The notes beneath the pieces were generated by a model. The model made no database searches. It saw nothing but the letters and a program-made list of their open reading frames with translations, and had not been told where the DNA came from. A stretch of DNA of 64,000 nt from Aestuariivita boseongensis (lineage in GTDB: Bacteria > Pseudomonadota > Alphaproteobacteria > Rhodobacterales > Rhodobacteraceae): positions 1 to 64,000 of the forward strand of contig NZ_JXYH01000003.1 in NCBI RefSeq assembly GCF_001262635.1, given 5' to 3'. The translations under genes were made by a program, and so were the position numbers. Below, piece by piece: positions 33,248-42,194 of the stretch; position 1 is the first letter of the stretch; each line of letters opens with the position of its first letter.

Positions 33248-34012
33248 ATGACGGACCATACCGAAAAGCGCCCCGTTGGCGACATTACTGCCGACATGAT
33301 CACCGCCACCACGATCGAGGCAGTGTGGCAGATTTTTTGCGACGCGCTGGCCTCCCGGCATTTTGACCGGCTGCTTTATTGCGGCACGCGGTTCCCGAAT
33401 ACCCGATTTCTGGGAAACCTGGAGGAGGCGCTGATCCTTCATCACGGTCCGAAGGAATATGCCGACATCTATATCGACGAACAGCTTTACCTTCATTCGC
33501 CCAGCTGCGCCTGGGCGGAAAAGAACAGCGGTTTCATTTCATGGCCCGAAGCCGCACGTCAGATGGCCGTGCAGATCACACCCGAAGTGATCCGTATCGC
33601 CCAGCTGAATGCGCAATTCGGCGTGTCTGCGGGATATGTGGGCAGCATGAATGGTGTCGTGCCCGGTATCAACGGGGTGATCGGCCTGGCGGTGGAAACC
33701 GGCATGGATCAACAAACTGCAGACGCGATCTGGGCGGAAGAAGGCAAGAACATCGAAACCCTGTGCAAGACCATGCACTTGCGGGTTTCGTCCCTGCCGC
33801 AGCCAATCTTGCTGCGCCCCCTGACCACCCGCCAGCGCGAAGTGCTGGGCTGGTATGGGCAGGGCAAGACCACCCAGGACATCGCCGATATCATGGGGCT
33901 GAGCCTTGCGACGGTGGAAAAGCACATGCGCGGCGCGCGGGAGTCGCTGGATGCGACCACCACGGTGCACGCGGTGACCAAGGCCGCATCGCTGAATCTT
34001 TTGTCCGCCTGA
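33248..34012 (+). CDS. LuxR family regulator with autoinducer-binding domain
   Basis: LuxR-type transcriptional regulator of 254 residues. The N-terminal half fits the autoinducer-binding domain (VWQIFCDALASRHFDRLLYCGTRFPN, about residues 20-45, then the WPEAARQMAVQ and NGVIGLAVETGM region), and the C-terminus is a GerE HTH: LTTRQREVLGWYGQGKTTQDIADIMGLSLATVEKHMRGARESLDATTTVHAVTKA (about 196-250). No luxI-like synthase is present in the window, so it is a LuxR solo here. The start at ATG 33248 (MTDHTEK) has GAAGGGA about 13 bases upstream; an ATG at 33143 is possible. Confidence 0.85.
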   Translation: MTDHTEKRPVGDITADMITATTIEAVWQIFCDALASRHFDRLLYCGTRFPNTRFLGNLEEALILHHGPKEYADIYIDEQLYLHSPSCAWAEKNSGFISWPEAARQMAVQITPEVIRIAQLNAQFGVSAGYVGSMNGVVPGINGVIGLAVETGMDQQTADAIWAEEGKNIETLCKTMHLRVSSLPQPILLRPLTTRQREVLGWYGQGKTTQDIADIMGLSLATVEKHMRGARESLDATTTVHAVTKAASLNLLSA

Positions 34013-34050
34013 GCATTTGACACACCGCGCCTGACGTCTAGCTGAGACGC

Positions 34051-34713
34051 ATGGGCAAGACACTTATTCTGGGAAGCAGCGGCGGCATCGGATCGGCGCT
34101 TGTGGCCGCGCTTGAGGCGCGAGGGGACACCGTAACCGGCCTGTCCCGGTCCGAACATGGGTTTGACATCACCGATCCGGCCCCGGTTGAAAGTCACCTC
34201 GCAGATCTGGGCCCCTTTGACCGGGTGATCGTCGCCACCGGCGCGTTGGAAATTGCCGGGGCCGCGCCGGAAAAGACGATCAAAGGGCTGAACGCCGATG
34301 ACATGATGAACCAGTTCCGCCTGAACACTGTCGGGCCAGCTCTGGCGCTATCATATGCGCATCATCTGTTGCCGCGCGAGGGGCGCAGCGTTTTTGCGGT
34401 TCTGTCGGCCCGAGTGGGGTCGATCGGCGACAACAAGATCGGAGGCTGGATCAGCTATCGCAGCGCCAAGGCGGCGGTGAACCAGGTGGTGCGTACCTCG
34501 GCCATCGAACTGGCGCGCACCCATAAACAGGCCGTTATCACCGCGCTTCACCCCGGCACGGTGGCCACCGCGTTCACCGAAAAATACCTGGGCCGCCACC
34601 CGGCGGTCAGCCCAGAGGAGGCAGCGCAAAATCTGTTGGCCGTGATGGACGGCCTCACCCCCGATCAGTCAGGCCAGTTCCTCGACTGGGCCGGGAAACC
34701 CGTGCCATGGTAA
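34051..34713 (+). CDS. Short-chain dehydrogenase/reductase (C-factor-like)
   Basis: SDR of 220 residues. NAD(P)-binding TLILGSSGGIGSALVAALEARGDTV at the start, catalytic Ser in VLSARVGSIGD (about residue 119), and YRSAKAAVNQVVRTSAIELAR with Tyr-x-x-x-Lys (about 138-142). The ALHPGTVATAFTEKYLG block is typical of the CsgA/C-factor-type SDR branch. The 3' end overlaps the photolyase start by 7 bases, so both are co-translated. The natural substrate is unknown. Confidence 0.9.
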   Translation: MGKTLILGSSGGIGSALVAALEARGDTVTGLSRSEHGFDITDPAPVESHLADLGPFDRVIVATGALEIAGAAPEKTIKGLNADDMMNQFRLNTVGPALALSYAHHLLPREGRSVFAVLSARVGSIGDNKIGGWISYRSAKAAVNQVVRTSAIELARTHKQAVITALHPGTVATAFTEKYLGRHPAVSPEEAAQNLLAVMDGLTPDQSGQFLDWAGKPVPW

Positions 34714-36236
34714 AGCGTCTGATCCTTGTCTTGGGCGACCAGCTGTCGCCCGAACTCAGCGCCTTGCGGAAAGGTGATCCCGGCACGGACATGGTGGTGA
34801 TGGCCGAGGTCGCGGATGAGGCGGGCTATGTCCCGCACCACCCCAAGAAAATCGCCTTCATCTTTGCCGCGATGCGCAAATTCGCGGCCCAACTGCGCGA
34901 GGATGGCTGGGACGTGCGGTATACCCAACTGGACGACAGCGAAAACGCAGGCTCCATCGTGGGCGAGCTTCTCCGCCGCGCGGAAGAAACCGGCGCGGAT
35001 GAGGTGCTGGCCACTGAACCCGGCGAATGGCGGCTGATCGAGAAACTGAAGCACGCGCCTTTGAAAGTAACGCTGCTGGAGGATGACCGCTTCCTCGCCA
35101 GCCACAAGGAATTCGAAGATTGGGCCGAGGGGCGCAAGCAGCTTCGGATGGAGTATTTCTATCGCGAGATGCGGCGCAAGACGGGCCTCTTGATGGATGG
35201 CGATCAGCCCGAGGGCGACAAGTGGAATTACGACCACGACAACCGAAAACCCGCGCCGGATGACGTGACCTATCCCGGCCCGATGCAGTTCACCCCCGAT
35301 GACAATGTGGAAGACGTGTTGGATCTGGTCGAGACCCGCTTTGGCGACAATTTCGGCACCCTGCGCCCCTTCCATTTTGCCACCGACCGGACACAGGCGC
35401 GGCGGGCGCTCACGCATTTCATCACTCACGCCCTGCCCCGGTTTGGCGATTATCAGGACGCGATGCTGGATCAGAACCGCTTCCTCTATCACGCGGTGAT
35501 CTCGCCCTATCTGAACGTGGGCCTTCTGACGGTGATAGAGATCTGCAAAGCCGCCGAAGATGCCTATCGCGACGGCCACGCGCCGCTGAACGCGGTTGAA
35601 GGGTTCATCCGCCAGATCATTGGCTGGCGCGAATATGTGCGCGGCATCTATTTCCTGGAAGGCCCGGATTACCCCGCGCGGAACGCGCTTGGCCATGACC
35701 GCGATCTGCCCGCCTTCTATTGGGGGGCTGAGACCAAGATGCGCTGCATCTCAAAAGCCGTGGAGCAGACACAGGACCAGGCTTACGCCCACCACATCCA
35801 GCGCCTGATGGTAACCGGCAATTTCGCCCTGTTGGCGGGCATCGACCCATATCAGGTCCACGAATGGTACCTGTCGGTCTATATCGACGCCTATGAATGG
35901 GTGGAGGCCCCCAACACCGTCGGCATGAGCCTTTTCGCCGATGGCGGCATCATCGCGTCAAAGCCCTATGTGTCGTCGGGCGCCTACATCAATCGGATGT
36001 CGGATTACTGCAAGACTTGCGCCTACAAGGTCAGCGCCAAGACGGGTGAGGACGCCTGCCCGTTCAACCTGCTCTACTGGGATTTCCTGAACCGCCACCG
36101 CGACCGGTTCGAAGGCAATCCGCGCATGGCCAACATGTACCGCACCTGGGACCGGATGGACGAAGAGAGGCGCGAAACGGTGCTGAACGAGGCCGGGGCT
36201 TTTCTGCACAAGATGGACGCGGGCGAATTGGTCTGA
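34707..36236 (+). CDS. FeS-type bacterial cryptochrome/photolyase (CryB/PhrB-like)
   Basis: Member of the prokaryotic (6-4) photolyase/FeS-BCP family, 509 residues. It binds FAD and a 4Fe-4S cluster and repairs (6-4) photoproducts or senses blue light (CryB in Rhodobacter, PhrB in Agrobacterium). The four cluster cysteines are at 347 (MRCISK), 435 and 438 (YCKTCAY) and 451 (EDACPFN), spaced 88, 3 and 13 apart exactly as in PhrB (350, 438, 441, 454). N-terminal antenna-binding Rossmann domain LILVLGDQLSPELSAL, and the C-terminal FAD domain with GFIRQIIGWREYVRGIYF. ATG 34707 overlaps the SDR stop. Confidence 0.93.
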   Translation: MVKRLILVLGDQLSPELSALRKGDPGTDMVVMAEVADEAGYVPHHPKKIAFIFAAMRKFAAQLREDGWDVRYTQLDDSENAGSIVGELLRRAEETGADEVLATEPGEWRLIEKLKHAPLKVTLLEDDRFLASHKEFEDWAEGRKQLRMEYFYREMRRKTGLLMDGDQPEGDKWNYDHDNRKPAPDDVTYPGPMQFTPDDNVEDVLDLVETRFGDNFGTLRPFHFATDRTQARRALTHFITHALPRFGDYQDAMLDQNRFLYHAVISPYLNVGLLTVIEICKAAEDAYRDGHAPLNAVEGFIRQIIGWREYVRGIYFLEGPDYPARNALGHDRDLPAFYWGAETKMRCISKAVEQTQDQAYAHHIQRLMVTGNFALLAGIDPYQVHEWYLSVYIDAYEWVEAPNTVGMSLFADGGIIASKPYVSSGAYINRMSDYCKTCAYKVSAKTGEDACPFNLLYWDFLNRHRDRFEGNPRMANMYRTWDRMDEERRETVLNEAGAFLHKMDAGELV

Positions 36237-36291
36237 GCCGCCCCGATTTTCTGAAAGGAAAGCGGGCCAAAGGCTGAACAACAAAACGCCG

Positions 36292-36765
36292 TTACGTCAG
36301 GTACATGATCCGCCAAGCCGCCGTAAGTGCGGGCTTTTCCTGACCTTCGATCTCAACCGTAACGTCAACGCTTGCCATCAACCGATCCGGGGAACGCTCT
36401 TCCAAACCGGACAGGACAAAGCGCGCGCGCAGTCGCGATTCAGCCCTCACCGGCGTCACAAAGCGTAGACGGTCAAAACCGTAATTGACGGATGCCTTCA
36501 TTCCCTCAAGCGCGGGAAACGCGTCATAGGCCATGGCCGACAGCATCGAAAGCGTCAGCATGCCATGTGCAACAGTTCCGCCAAACATCGTATTCTTGGC
36601 ACGCTCCGGATCGATATGGATGAACTGCTCATCCTCGGTGATCCTGGCAAACGCATCTATGCGCGCCTGATCCATGACAAACCAGCGCGATACCCCGATC
36701 TCCTGTCCGATCAGCGCATCAAATTCCGCGCGCGGTATCTGCTTATGAAACGGGCTGTCGGTCAA
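36292..36765 (-). CDS. MaoC-like dehydratase
   Basis: MaoC hot-dog fold (R)-specific enoyl-CoA hydratase-like protein of 157 residues. Motif FARITEDEQFIHIDPERAKNTMFGGTVAHGML (about residues 39-70) carries the hydratase-2 Asp and His. The start overlaps the stop of the aminotransferase gene (ATGA-type overlap), so it is the last gene of the dgcN-dgcA-dat operon. A role in the same pathway is not obvious; it may act on a CoA derivative. Confidence 0.88.
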   Translation of the reverse strand: MTDSPFHKQIPRAEFDALIGQEIGVSRWFVMDQARIDAFARITEDEQFIHIDPERAKNTMFGGTVAHGMLTLSMLSAMAYDAFPALEGMKASVNYGFDRLRFVTPVRAESRLRARFVLSGLEERSPDRLMASVDVTVEIEGQEKPALTAAWRIMYLT

Positions 36766-37622
36766 ATGGCCGCCTTCCGGCTTTCATCCAGATAAATCTC
36801 GCGCAACCGCGGCGCCACACGCCCCGGCACACCGTCACCCAGGGCAACCCCGTCAATCTCGACCACAGGCATCACGAAGGTCGAGGCCGAGGTGATGAAA
36901 GCCTCATCCGCTTCCTTCGCCTCGTCGATGGAGAAATTGCGCTCCTCCACTTCCATCTGCGCCTCACGCGCAAAGCGCAGGACAGCGGCGCGCGTGATCC
37001 CGTGCAGAATGTCATTCGACAAGGCCCGCGTGATGATCTTGTTGCCCTTCACGATATAGGCGTTGTTGCTGGTCCCTTCAGTCACAAACCCGTCCTGCAC
37101 CATCCAGGCATCATCGGCCCCGGCCTTCTTGGCCATCATCTTGCCCATCGACGGGTAAAGCAGCTGCACGGTTTTGATATCACGCCGACCCCAACGCATG
37201 TCTTCGATGCTGATCACCTTCATGCCCTTTTTCGCCGCAGGGTTATCCGCCAGGCCCGGTTTGTTCTGGGTGAACAGTACAATCGTCGGCGGCGTCACAT
37301 CAGGGTCCGGGAAGACGAAATCCCGATCCGACGGCGCGCCGCGTGTGATCTGCAGATAAACCATCCCCTCTTCCACACCGTTCAGGCGCACCAATTCGCG
37401 ATGCACCTCCAACAGGTCCTCTTTCGAGATCGGAGAGGTCATATCCAGCTCATCCAGCGACCGCTGCAGGCGCACCGCATGACCGTCAAAATCAATCAGC
37501 TTGCCATCCAGCACGCTGGTCACCTCGTAAACACCATCCGCCATCAGGAACCCGCGATCAAAGATCGACACCTTGGCCTGATCCTCGGGCAGATACTCTC
37601 CGTTCACGTAAACTGTGCGCAT
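36762..37622 (-). CDS. dat: D-amino acid aminotransferase
   Basis: Class IV PLP aminotransferase of the D-alanine transaminase type, 286 residues. Features: RTVYVNGEYLPEDQAKVSIFDRGFLMADGVYEV at the start (D-amino-acid site), the PLP lysine in RRDIKTVQLL (about residue 148), TEGTSNNAYIVKG with the Glu that binds the pyridine nitrogen, and LHGITRAAVLRFA. It would move the amino group of D-alanine or other D-amino acids to 2-oxoglutarate, giving D-glutamate. The start at ATG 37622 (MRTVYV) is preferred over seven earlier codons. Located right after dgcA. Its D-glutamate product could feed DgcN/DgcA. Confidence 0.92.
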   Translation of the reverse strand: MRTVYVNGEYLPEDQAKVSIFDRGFLMADGVYEVTSVLDGKLIDFDGHAVRLQRSLDELDMTSPISKEDLLEVHRELVRLNGVEEGMVYLQITRGAPSDRDFVFPDPDVTPPTIVLFTQNKPGLADNPAAKKGMKVISIEDMRWGRRDIKTVQLLYPSMGKMMAKKAGADDAWMVQDGFVTEGTSNNAYIVKGNKIITRALSNDILHGITRAAVLRFAREAQMEVEERNFSIDEAKEADEAFITSASTFVMPVVEIDGVALGDGVPGRVAPRLREIYLDESRKAAI

Positions 37623-37633
37623 GCTGCTTGTCC

Positions 37634-38599
37634 TTATCCCCAAAGCGCGGGCGCGGGCGGATGCACGCCTGCCGCGTCGAATTCCAATGCTGTCTCGCGG
37701 TCTTCCGCCAGAAGAAGCGGGCCGTCAAGATCGGTAAACGCCACACCCTGCGCCACAAGCGTGGCTGGCGCCATGGCCAGAGACGATCCCACCATGCAGC
37801 CCACCATGATGCCATACCCTTCGGCCTGTGCCGCCTCTTTCAGCGCAAGCGCCTCGGTCAGCCCGCCTGTCTTGTCGAGCTTGATATTGACCATGTCATA
37901 CTTGCCCTTCAACGCAGGCAGGGAGGCCCGGTCATGGCAGCTTTCATCGGCACAGACCGGCAGGGGCCGGTCGATCTCTCCCAGCATGTCATCGGCCCCG
38001 GCGGGCAGAGGTTGCTCCACCATCTGCACGCCCAGGCGCACCAGATGCGGGGCCAGCTCGGCATAAACATCCGCCGTCCAGCCCTCATTCGCATCGACGA
38101 TGATCCGCGCATCTGGCGCACCAGCGCGCACCGCCTCAAGGCGGGCCATATCATCCGGCGTGCCCAGCTTGATCTTCAGCAAGGGCCGATGCGCATTTGC
38201 GGCAGCCTGTGCCTGCATCTTTGCGGGTTCATCCAGTGACAGGGTATAAGCCGTGATCTCCGGCCCCGGCACAGGCAGCCCGGCCAGCTCCCACACGCGC
38301 TTGCCTGTGGTCTTCGCCTCCAGATCCCACAGCGCGCAATCCACGGCATTGCGCGCCGCACCGGCAGGCAGAGCCTCCTGCAAAGCGGCACGGCTCACCT
38401 CGGCCGGCAGACCCGCAATCTGCGCCTCAACGCTTTCCAGCGTCTCGTCATAACGGGCATAGGGCACACATTCCCCCCAGCCCGTGACACCGCCGCGCGT
38501 GATCCGCACCGTCAGCACCTGCGCCTCGGTCCGCGATCCACGCGCGATTGTAAACACCTGCGCCAGCCGGAAAACGTCACGCGATACGCTGATGGTCAT
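37634..38599 (-). CDS. dgcA: N-acetyl-D-glutamate racemase DgcA (dipeptide-epimerase fold)
   Basis: Enolase-superfamily protein of the muconate-lactonising/dipeptide-epimerase branch, 321 residues. Catalytic features: RPLLKIKLG with the KxK pair (about residues 149-156), metal ligands VDANEGW, VEQPLP and CADESCHD, and NIKLDKTGGL with the second catalytic lysine. Dipeptide epimerases such as YcjG share this fold; linkage to a DUF1611 gene (38667-39668) fits the DgcN/DgcA pair described for D-glutamate catabolism, in which D-glutamate is N-acetylated and then racemised. ATG 38599 (MTISVSR) has an AGGG site upstream. Confidence 0.85.
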   Translation of the reverse strand: MTISVSRDVFRLAQVFTIARGSRTEAQVLTVRITRGGVTGWGECVPYARYDETLESVEAQIAGLPAEVSRAALQEALPAGAARNAVDCALWDLEAKTTGKRVWELAGLPVPGPEITAYTLSLDEPAKMQAQAAANAHRPLLKIKLGTPDDMARLEAVRAGAPDARIIVDANEGWTADVYAELAPHLVRLGVQMVEQPLPAGADDMLGEIDRPLPVCADESCHDRASLPALKGKYDMVNIKLDKTGGLTEALALKEAAQAEGYGIMVGCMVGSSLAMAPATLVAQGVAFTDLDGPLLLAEDRETALEFDAAGVHPPAPALWG

Positions 38600-38666
38600 G
38601 ACACCCTGCCCTTCTTCTCTTTCCAAATACGGCATCCTTGCGGCCCGCCCAAGGCGCGGCCGCGGG

Positions 38667-39668
38667 TCAGACCGCCTCAAGCGCCTCCGCCAGACGGTCG
38701 GCACCATGGCGGAACGGATCAACCGCAGGCAAGCCCAATTGAGCCTCGACCTTGGCCAGATAGGCGCGGGCCTCCTCCTCGCTCATATGTTGCGTGTTCA
38801 CAGACACGCCCACAACCTCGCAGGCGGGGTTTGCGATCCGCGCCAGAGGCAGAGCCATGTCGCGCACCTGCTCCAAGCTGGGTGGGGTGTAATCCGGCAG
38901 TCCGCGCATCGTCTTGCGCGTTGGCTCGTGACACAGGATCAGCGCATCAGGCTGACCGCCATGGATCAGCGCCATGGTCACGCCGGAATAGGATACGTGA
39001 TAAAGGCTCCCCTGCCCTTCGATGATATCCCAATGATCCTCCTCATTGTCAGGCGTCAGCCATTCCACCGCACCTGCCATGAAATCCGCGACCACCGCAT
39101 CGAGCGGCACGCCATCGCCGGTGATCAGAATGCCGGTCTGACCTGTTGCGCGGAAGGTCGATTTCATGCCGCGCTTCTTCATCGCCTCGTCCAGCGCCAG
39201 CGCGGTATACATCTTGCCCACCGAACAATCGGTCCCCACGGCCAGAACCCGCTTGCCAGTGCGCTTCTTGCCGTTGGCGATGGGGTAATCCACTTCCGGC
39301 ACGCGCACATCATGCAAAGCCCGTCCATGGCTTTCGGCAACAGCGACCAGATCGGGTTCGTCGCGCAACAGGTTATGCAACCCCGACGCCAGGTCGAACC
39401 CTTCGATCAGCGCCTGGGTCAGCACATCCTTCCAGGCCTGGGAAATCACGCCGCCCCGGTTCGCAACCCCAATCACGACCGTTTTCGCACCGGCTGCCTT
39501 GGCTTCTTCCAGCGTCATGTCGGTCAGACCCACATCCGCACCGCATCCCGGCATGCGGTATTGGCCAACAGCGTTGTCCGGCCGCCAATCCTTGATGCCT
39601 TGCGCCACTTTCGCGGCCAGCTGGTCAGGCGCATCGCCCAGAAACAAAAGATACGGTGTCTCGATCAT
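38667..39668 (-). CDS. dgcN: D-glutamate N-acetyltransferase DgcN (DUF1611)
   Basis: DUF1611 protein, 333 residues. Key features: KRVLAVGTDCSVGKMYTALALDEAMKKRG, a P-loop-like segment (about residues 140-168), TGQTGILITGDGVPLDAVVADFMAGAVEWLTP, and EGQGSLYHVSYSGVTMALIHG. DgcN was described as the acetyltransferase that starts a D-glutamate catabolic route with DgcA (prior knowledge of marine bacteria). ATG 39668 has CAGGGAG upstream. First gene of a four-gene minus-strand operon. Confidence 0.86.
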   Translation of the reverse strand: MIETPYLLFLGDAPDQLAAKVAQGIKDWRPDNAVGQYRMPGCGADVGLTDMTLEEAKAAGAKTVVIGVANRGGVISQAWKDVLTQALIEGFDLASGLHNLLRDEPDLVAVAESHGRALHDVRVPEVDYPIANGKKRTGKRVLAVGTDCSVGKMYTALALDEAMKKRGMKSTFRATGQTGILITGDGVPLDAVVADFMAGAVEWLTPDNEEDHWDIIEGQGSLYHVSYSGVTMALIHGGQPDALILCHEPTRKTMRGLPDYTPPSLEQVRDMALPLARIANPACEVVGVSVNTQHMSEEEARAYLAKVEAQLGLPAVDPFRHGADRLAEALEAV

Positions 39669-39950
39669 GCGTCATCTCCCTGTTCGCGCGCCCGAGAATA
39701 TCCAAAGACAGCCCAAGAGGGTCTCATTTTCACGTCAAAACATGGGCGGCAACGCAAATTTTTCCGATAGTAAGCGTCATATATCGAAGAATCGTGCACG
39801 CATTGACCGAAGCAGCCGATTCCAAAGCGCACCGCCCGCTGCAATGCCGCGATCATGCTGCACTTGCAGAATCAGCCTTGCGCGGCAGCGCGCAATTTAA
39901 TACCAGCACACACCAGAAACGACGCAACAAAATTACCGGACCCACGCCCA
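39669..39950. other. Promoter region of dgcN and mcl1
   Basis: The 282-base gap between divergent genes has an AT-rich stretch near 39755-39790 (TTTTTCCGATAGTAAGCG) that could hold promoters. No good ribosome binding site precedes mcl1. I see no RNA gene or small ORF that I would support. Confidence 0.45.
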
Positions 39951-40910
39951 ATGAGCTTTCGCATCCAGCCCACGCCCCCTGCCCGCCCGAACCGCTGCCA
40001 ATTGTTCGGCCCCGGCTCGCGCCCCGCGATTTTCGAGAAGATGGCAGGCTCGGCCGCGGATGTGATCAATATCGACCTGGAAGACTCCGTCGCACCCTCC
40101 GACAAGGACAGCGCCCGCAAGAACGTGATCGAGGCGATCGGTGATATCGACTGGGGCAACAAGACCCTGTCCGTGCGCATAAACGGGCTGGATACGCCTT
40201 ACTGGTATCGCGACGTGGTCGATCTGCTGGAACAGGCGCCCGAGCGGCTGGACCAGATCATGATCCCCAAAGTGGGCTGTGCCGCCGATCTTTATGCCGT
40301 GGACGCCCTGGTCAGCGCTATTGAAACCGCCAAGGGCCGCAGCAAGCGGATCGCTTTTGAGGTGATCATCGAATCCGCTGCGGGCATCGCCCATGTCGAG
40401 GAAATCGCCGCCGCCACCCCCCGCCTCGAAGCGATGAGCCTGGGGGCCGCCGATTTCGCCGCCTCCATGGGCATGGCCACGACGGGGATAGGCGGTACGC
40501 AGGAAAACTACTACATCCTGCATGACGGCCAGAAGCACTGGTCGGACCCCTGGCATTGGGCCCAGGCCGCCATTGTCGCCGCATGCCGCACCCATGGCGT
40601 TCTGCCGGTTGACGGGCCATTCGGCGATTTTTCGGATGACGAGGGCTTCCGCGCCCAGGCCCGCCGTTCTGCCACTCTGGGCATGGTCGGCAAATGGGCG
40701 ATCCATCCCAAGCAAGTCGCGCTGGCAAATGAGGTCTTCACCCCCTCGGATGAAGCCGTGACCGAGGCACGCGAGATTCTTGCCGCGATGGAAGCCGCCA
40801 AAGCAAATGGCGAAGGCGCAACGGTCTACAAGGGGCGCCTCGTCGACATCGCGTCAATCAAACAAGCCGAAGTCATCGTGCGCCAAGCGGAGATGATCGC
40901 GGGATCCTGA
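39951..40910 (+). CDS. mcl1: L-malyl-CoA/beta-methylmalyl-CoA lyase
   Basis: CitE-like aldolase of the ethylmalonyl-CoA pathway: reversibly cleaves L-malyl-CoA and beta-methylmalyl-CoA to give glyoxylate and acetyl- or propionyl-CoA. The 319-residue sequence fits Rhodobacter Mcl1 along its length: PARPNRCQLFGPGSRPAIF, MAGSAADVINIDLEDSVAP (Mg ligand Asp/Glu), IMIPKVGCAADLYAVDAL, FEVIIESAAGIAHVEEIAAATPRLEAMSLGAADFAASMGM, and GMVGKWAIHPKQVALANEVF. ATG 39951 (MSFRIQP) aligns with that family start although no ribosome binding site is evident. Presence points to acetyl-CoA assimilation without the glyoxylate shunt. Confidence 0.95.
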   Translation: MSFRIQPTPPARPNRCQLFGPGSRPAIFEKMAGSAADVINIDLEDSVAPSDKDSARKNVIEAIGDIDWGNKTLSVRINGLDTPYWYRDVVDLLEQAPERLDQIMIPKVGCAADLYAVDALVSAIETAKGRSKRIAFEVIIESAAGIAHVEEIAAATPRLEAMSLGAADFAASMGMATTGIGGTQENYYILHDGQKHWSDPWHWAQAAIVAACRTHGVLPVDGPFGDFSDDEGFRAQARRSATLGMVGKWAIHPKQVALANEVFTPSDEAVTEAREILAAMEAAKANGEGATVYKGRLVDIASIKQAEVIVRQAEMIAGS

Positions 40911-41000
40911 TTTTTCCCGCCAGTTTTAATCAAACTGGTTGTCGTAACGGGCTGGTAACAGACCGGACCTAGGATCATCCCAACGCTCGGGGGAGCTGGG

Positions 41001-42191
41001 ATGATACACACCTTCGCAGATGTCGCGGATTTCGCGGCATCGCTGTCACTGATTTTTGTTCTTGCGCTGGCCTATGGCGCACTGCACAGGCGGATGCCCG
41101 AAGGCATCTCGCCGCAGTTCGTGCTTGGCACCCTGTTCGGCATCATCGCCTGCCTTGAAATGCAGCGCCCCCTGCAACCCTTCGACGGCGTGCTGATCGA
41201 CATGCGTAATGTGCCCATTGCCCTTGCCGGGGCCTTCCTGGGCCGGTCTGGCCTGGCCGCCTGCCTTGTGATTGCGCTGACCAGCCGCCTGTATCTGGGC
41301 GGCGCCGGGGCCATCGCAGGGGTTACCGGGATGATGGTTGCGGGCGGCATGGGTTACCTCTGGCACATCCTTACCATCCGCGCCGAACGCAGGCGGCTGG
41401 GGCAGATGATCGTGCTGGCTGCCATGATGTCCACGCATGTGGCCACGGGGCTGTTTTTACCCGGTCAACCGATGCTCTGGTTCTATCAGGAAGTGGCCGC
41501 ATCCATGGCTCTTTTGAACCTGCTCTCTGTCTCGCTTGCGGCGCTTATCCTTGAACGGGAACGCATACAGCTTCTGGCCGAAGCGGCCTTGCGAGACGCA
41601 GCAAGTGTTGATGCCGATAACGGATTGCTGGTCTGGCCCAAGTTTCAAAAAGACATCGCCTTCCGGATGAGCGCCGCGCCCATCGGCGAAATCGCCGGCC
41701 TTGCCCTGATCCGGCTGGATAACCACGCTTGGGTCAGCAAGGTCTGGGGTGAACCCGAAGACAACGTGCTTCTGGGGGCTATCCGCGTCCGGCTGGAGCA
41801 ATCGGATTACGGTTTCCAGCGCATTGGTCTGATCCCGCGCCACGGCATCGTCGTGCCCCTGTCCTCCAACCTGGCCGCGCAGCCCGACGAGGCCGCAAAA
41901 ACCATCCAATCCCTGATCGAGGGGCAGGAATTCGCCCTGCCCGGCGGGCTCAAAACCAAACTGCGTGCCCGCGTGCTGATCTATCAGGCCATGTCCCATC
42001 AGGCCATGTCCGATCTTTTGCAGCAACTTTCCGAAGACAGTCAAAGACGACGACCGCAAGCCCTGGAAGACATCGCACCGCAATCGCAGGTTCCGCGACC
42101 GCAGCATAGCCCTGCGATGGATGTCCCGAACGGACAGGTTGACCTTCTGTTCGACAAGGCCGCTTTGCTGATGTCGACACGCTCGTTTTGA
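41001..42191 (+). CDS. 5TM-LYT membrane sensor with degenerate GGDEF-like domain
   Basis: The N-terminal half has five to six membrane helices and the LytS-type 5TMR signature DMRNVPIALAGAFLGRSGLAA...LYLGGAGAIAGVTGMM (about residues 67-113). The C-terminal part (about 195-330) resembles a diguanylate cyclase in layout (DADNGLLVWPKFQKDI, then GEPEDNVLLGAIRVRLEQSDYGFQRIG) but the GGDEF catalytic motif is missing. A 60-residue tail rich in Gln, Pro and Arg follows. Probably a membrane sensor with a non-catalytic output domain. ATG 41001 has GGGGGAGCTGGG upstream. Not recognised as a named gene. Confidence 0.75.
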   Translation: MIHTFADVADFAASLSLIFVLALAYGALHRRMPEGISPQFVLGTLFGIIACLEMQRPLQPFDGVLIDMRNVPIALAGAFLGRSGLAACLVIALTSRLYLGGAGAIAGVTGMMVAGGMGYLWHILTIRAERRRLGQMIVLAAMMSTHVATGLFLPGQPMLWFYQEVAASMALLNLLSVSLAALILERERIQLLAEAALRDAASVDADNGLLVWPKFQKDIAFRMSAAPIGEIAGLALIRLDNHAWVSKVWGEPEDNVLLGAIRVRLEQSDYGFQRIGLIPRHGIVVPLSSNLAAQPDEAAKTIQSLIEGQEFALPGGLKTKLRARVLIYQAMSHQAMSDLLQQLSEDSQRRRPQALEDIAPQSQVPRPQHSPAMDVPNGQVDLLFDKAALLMSTRSF

Positions 42192-42194
42192 AAC

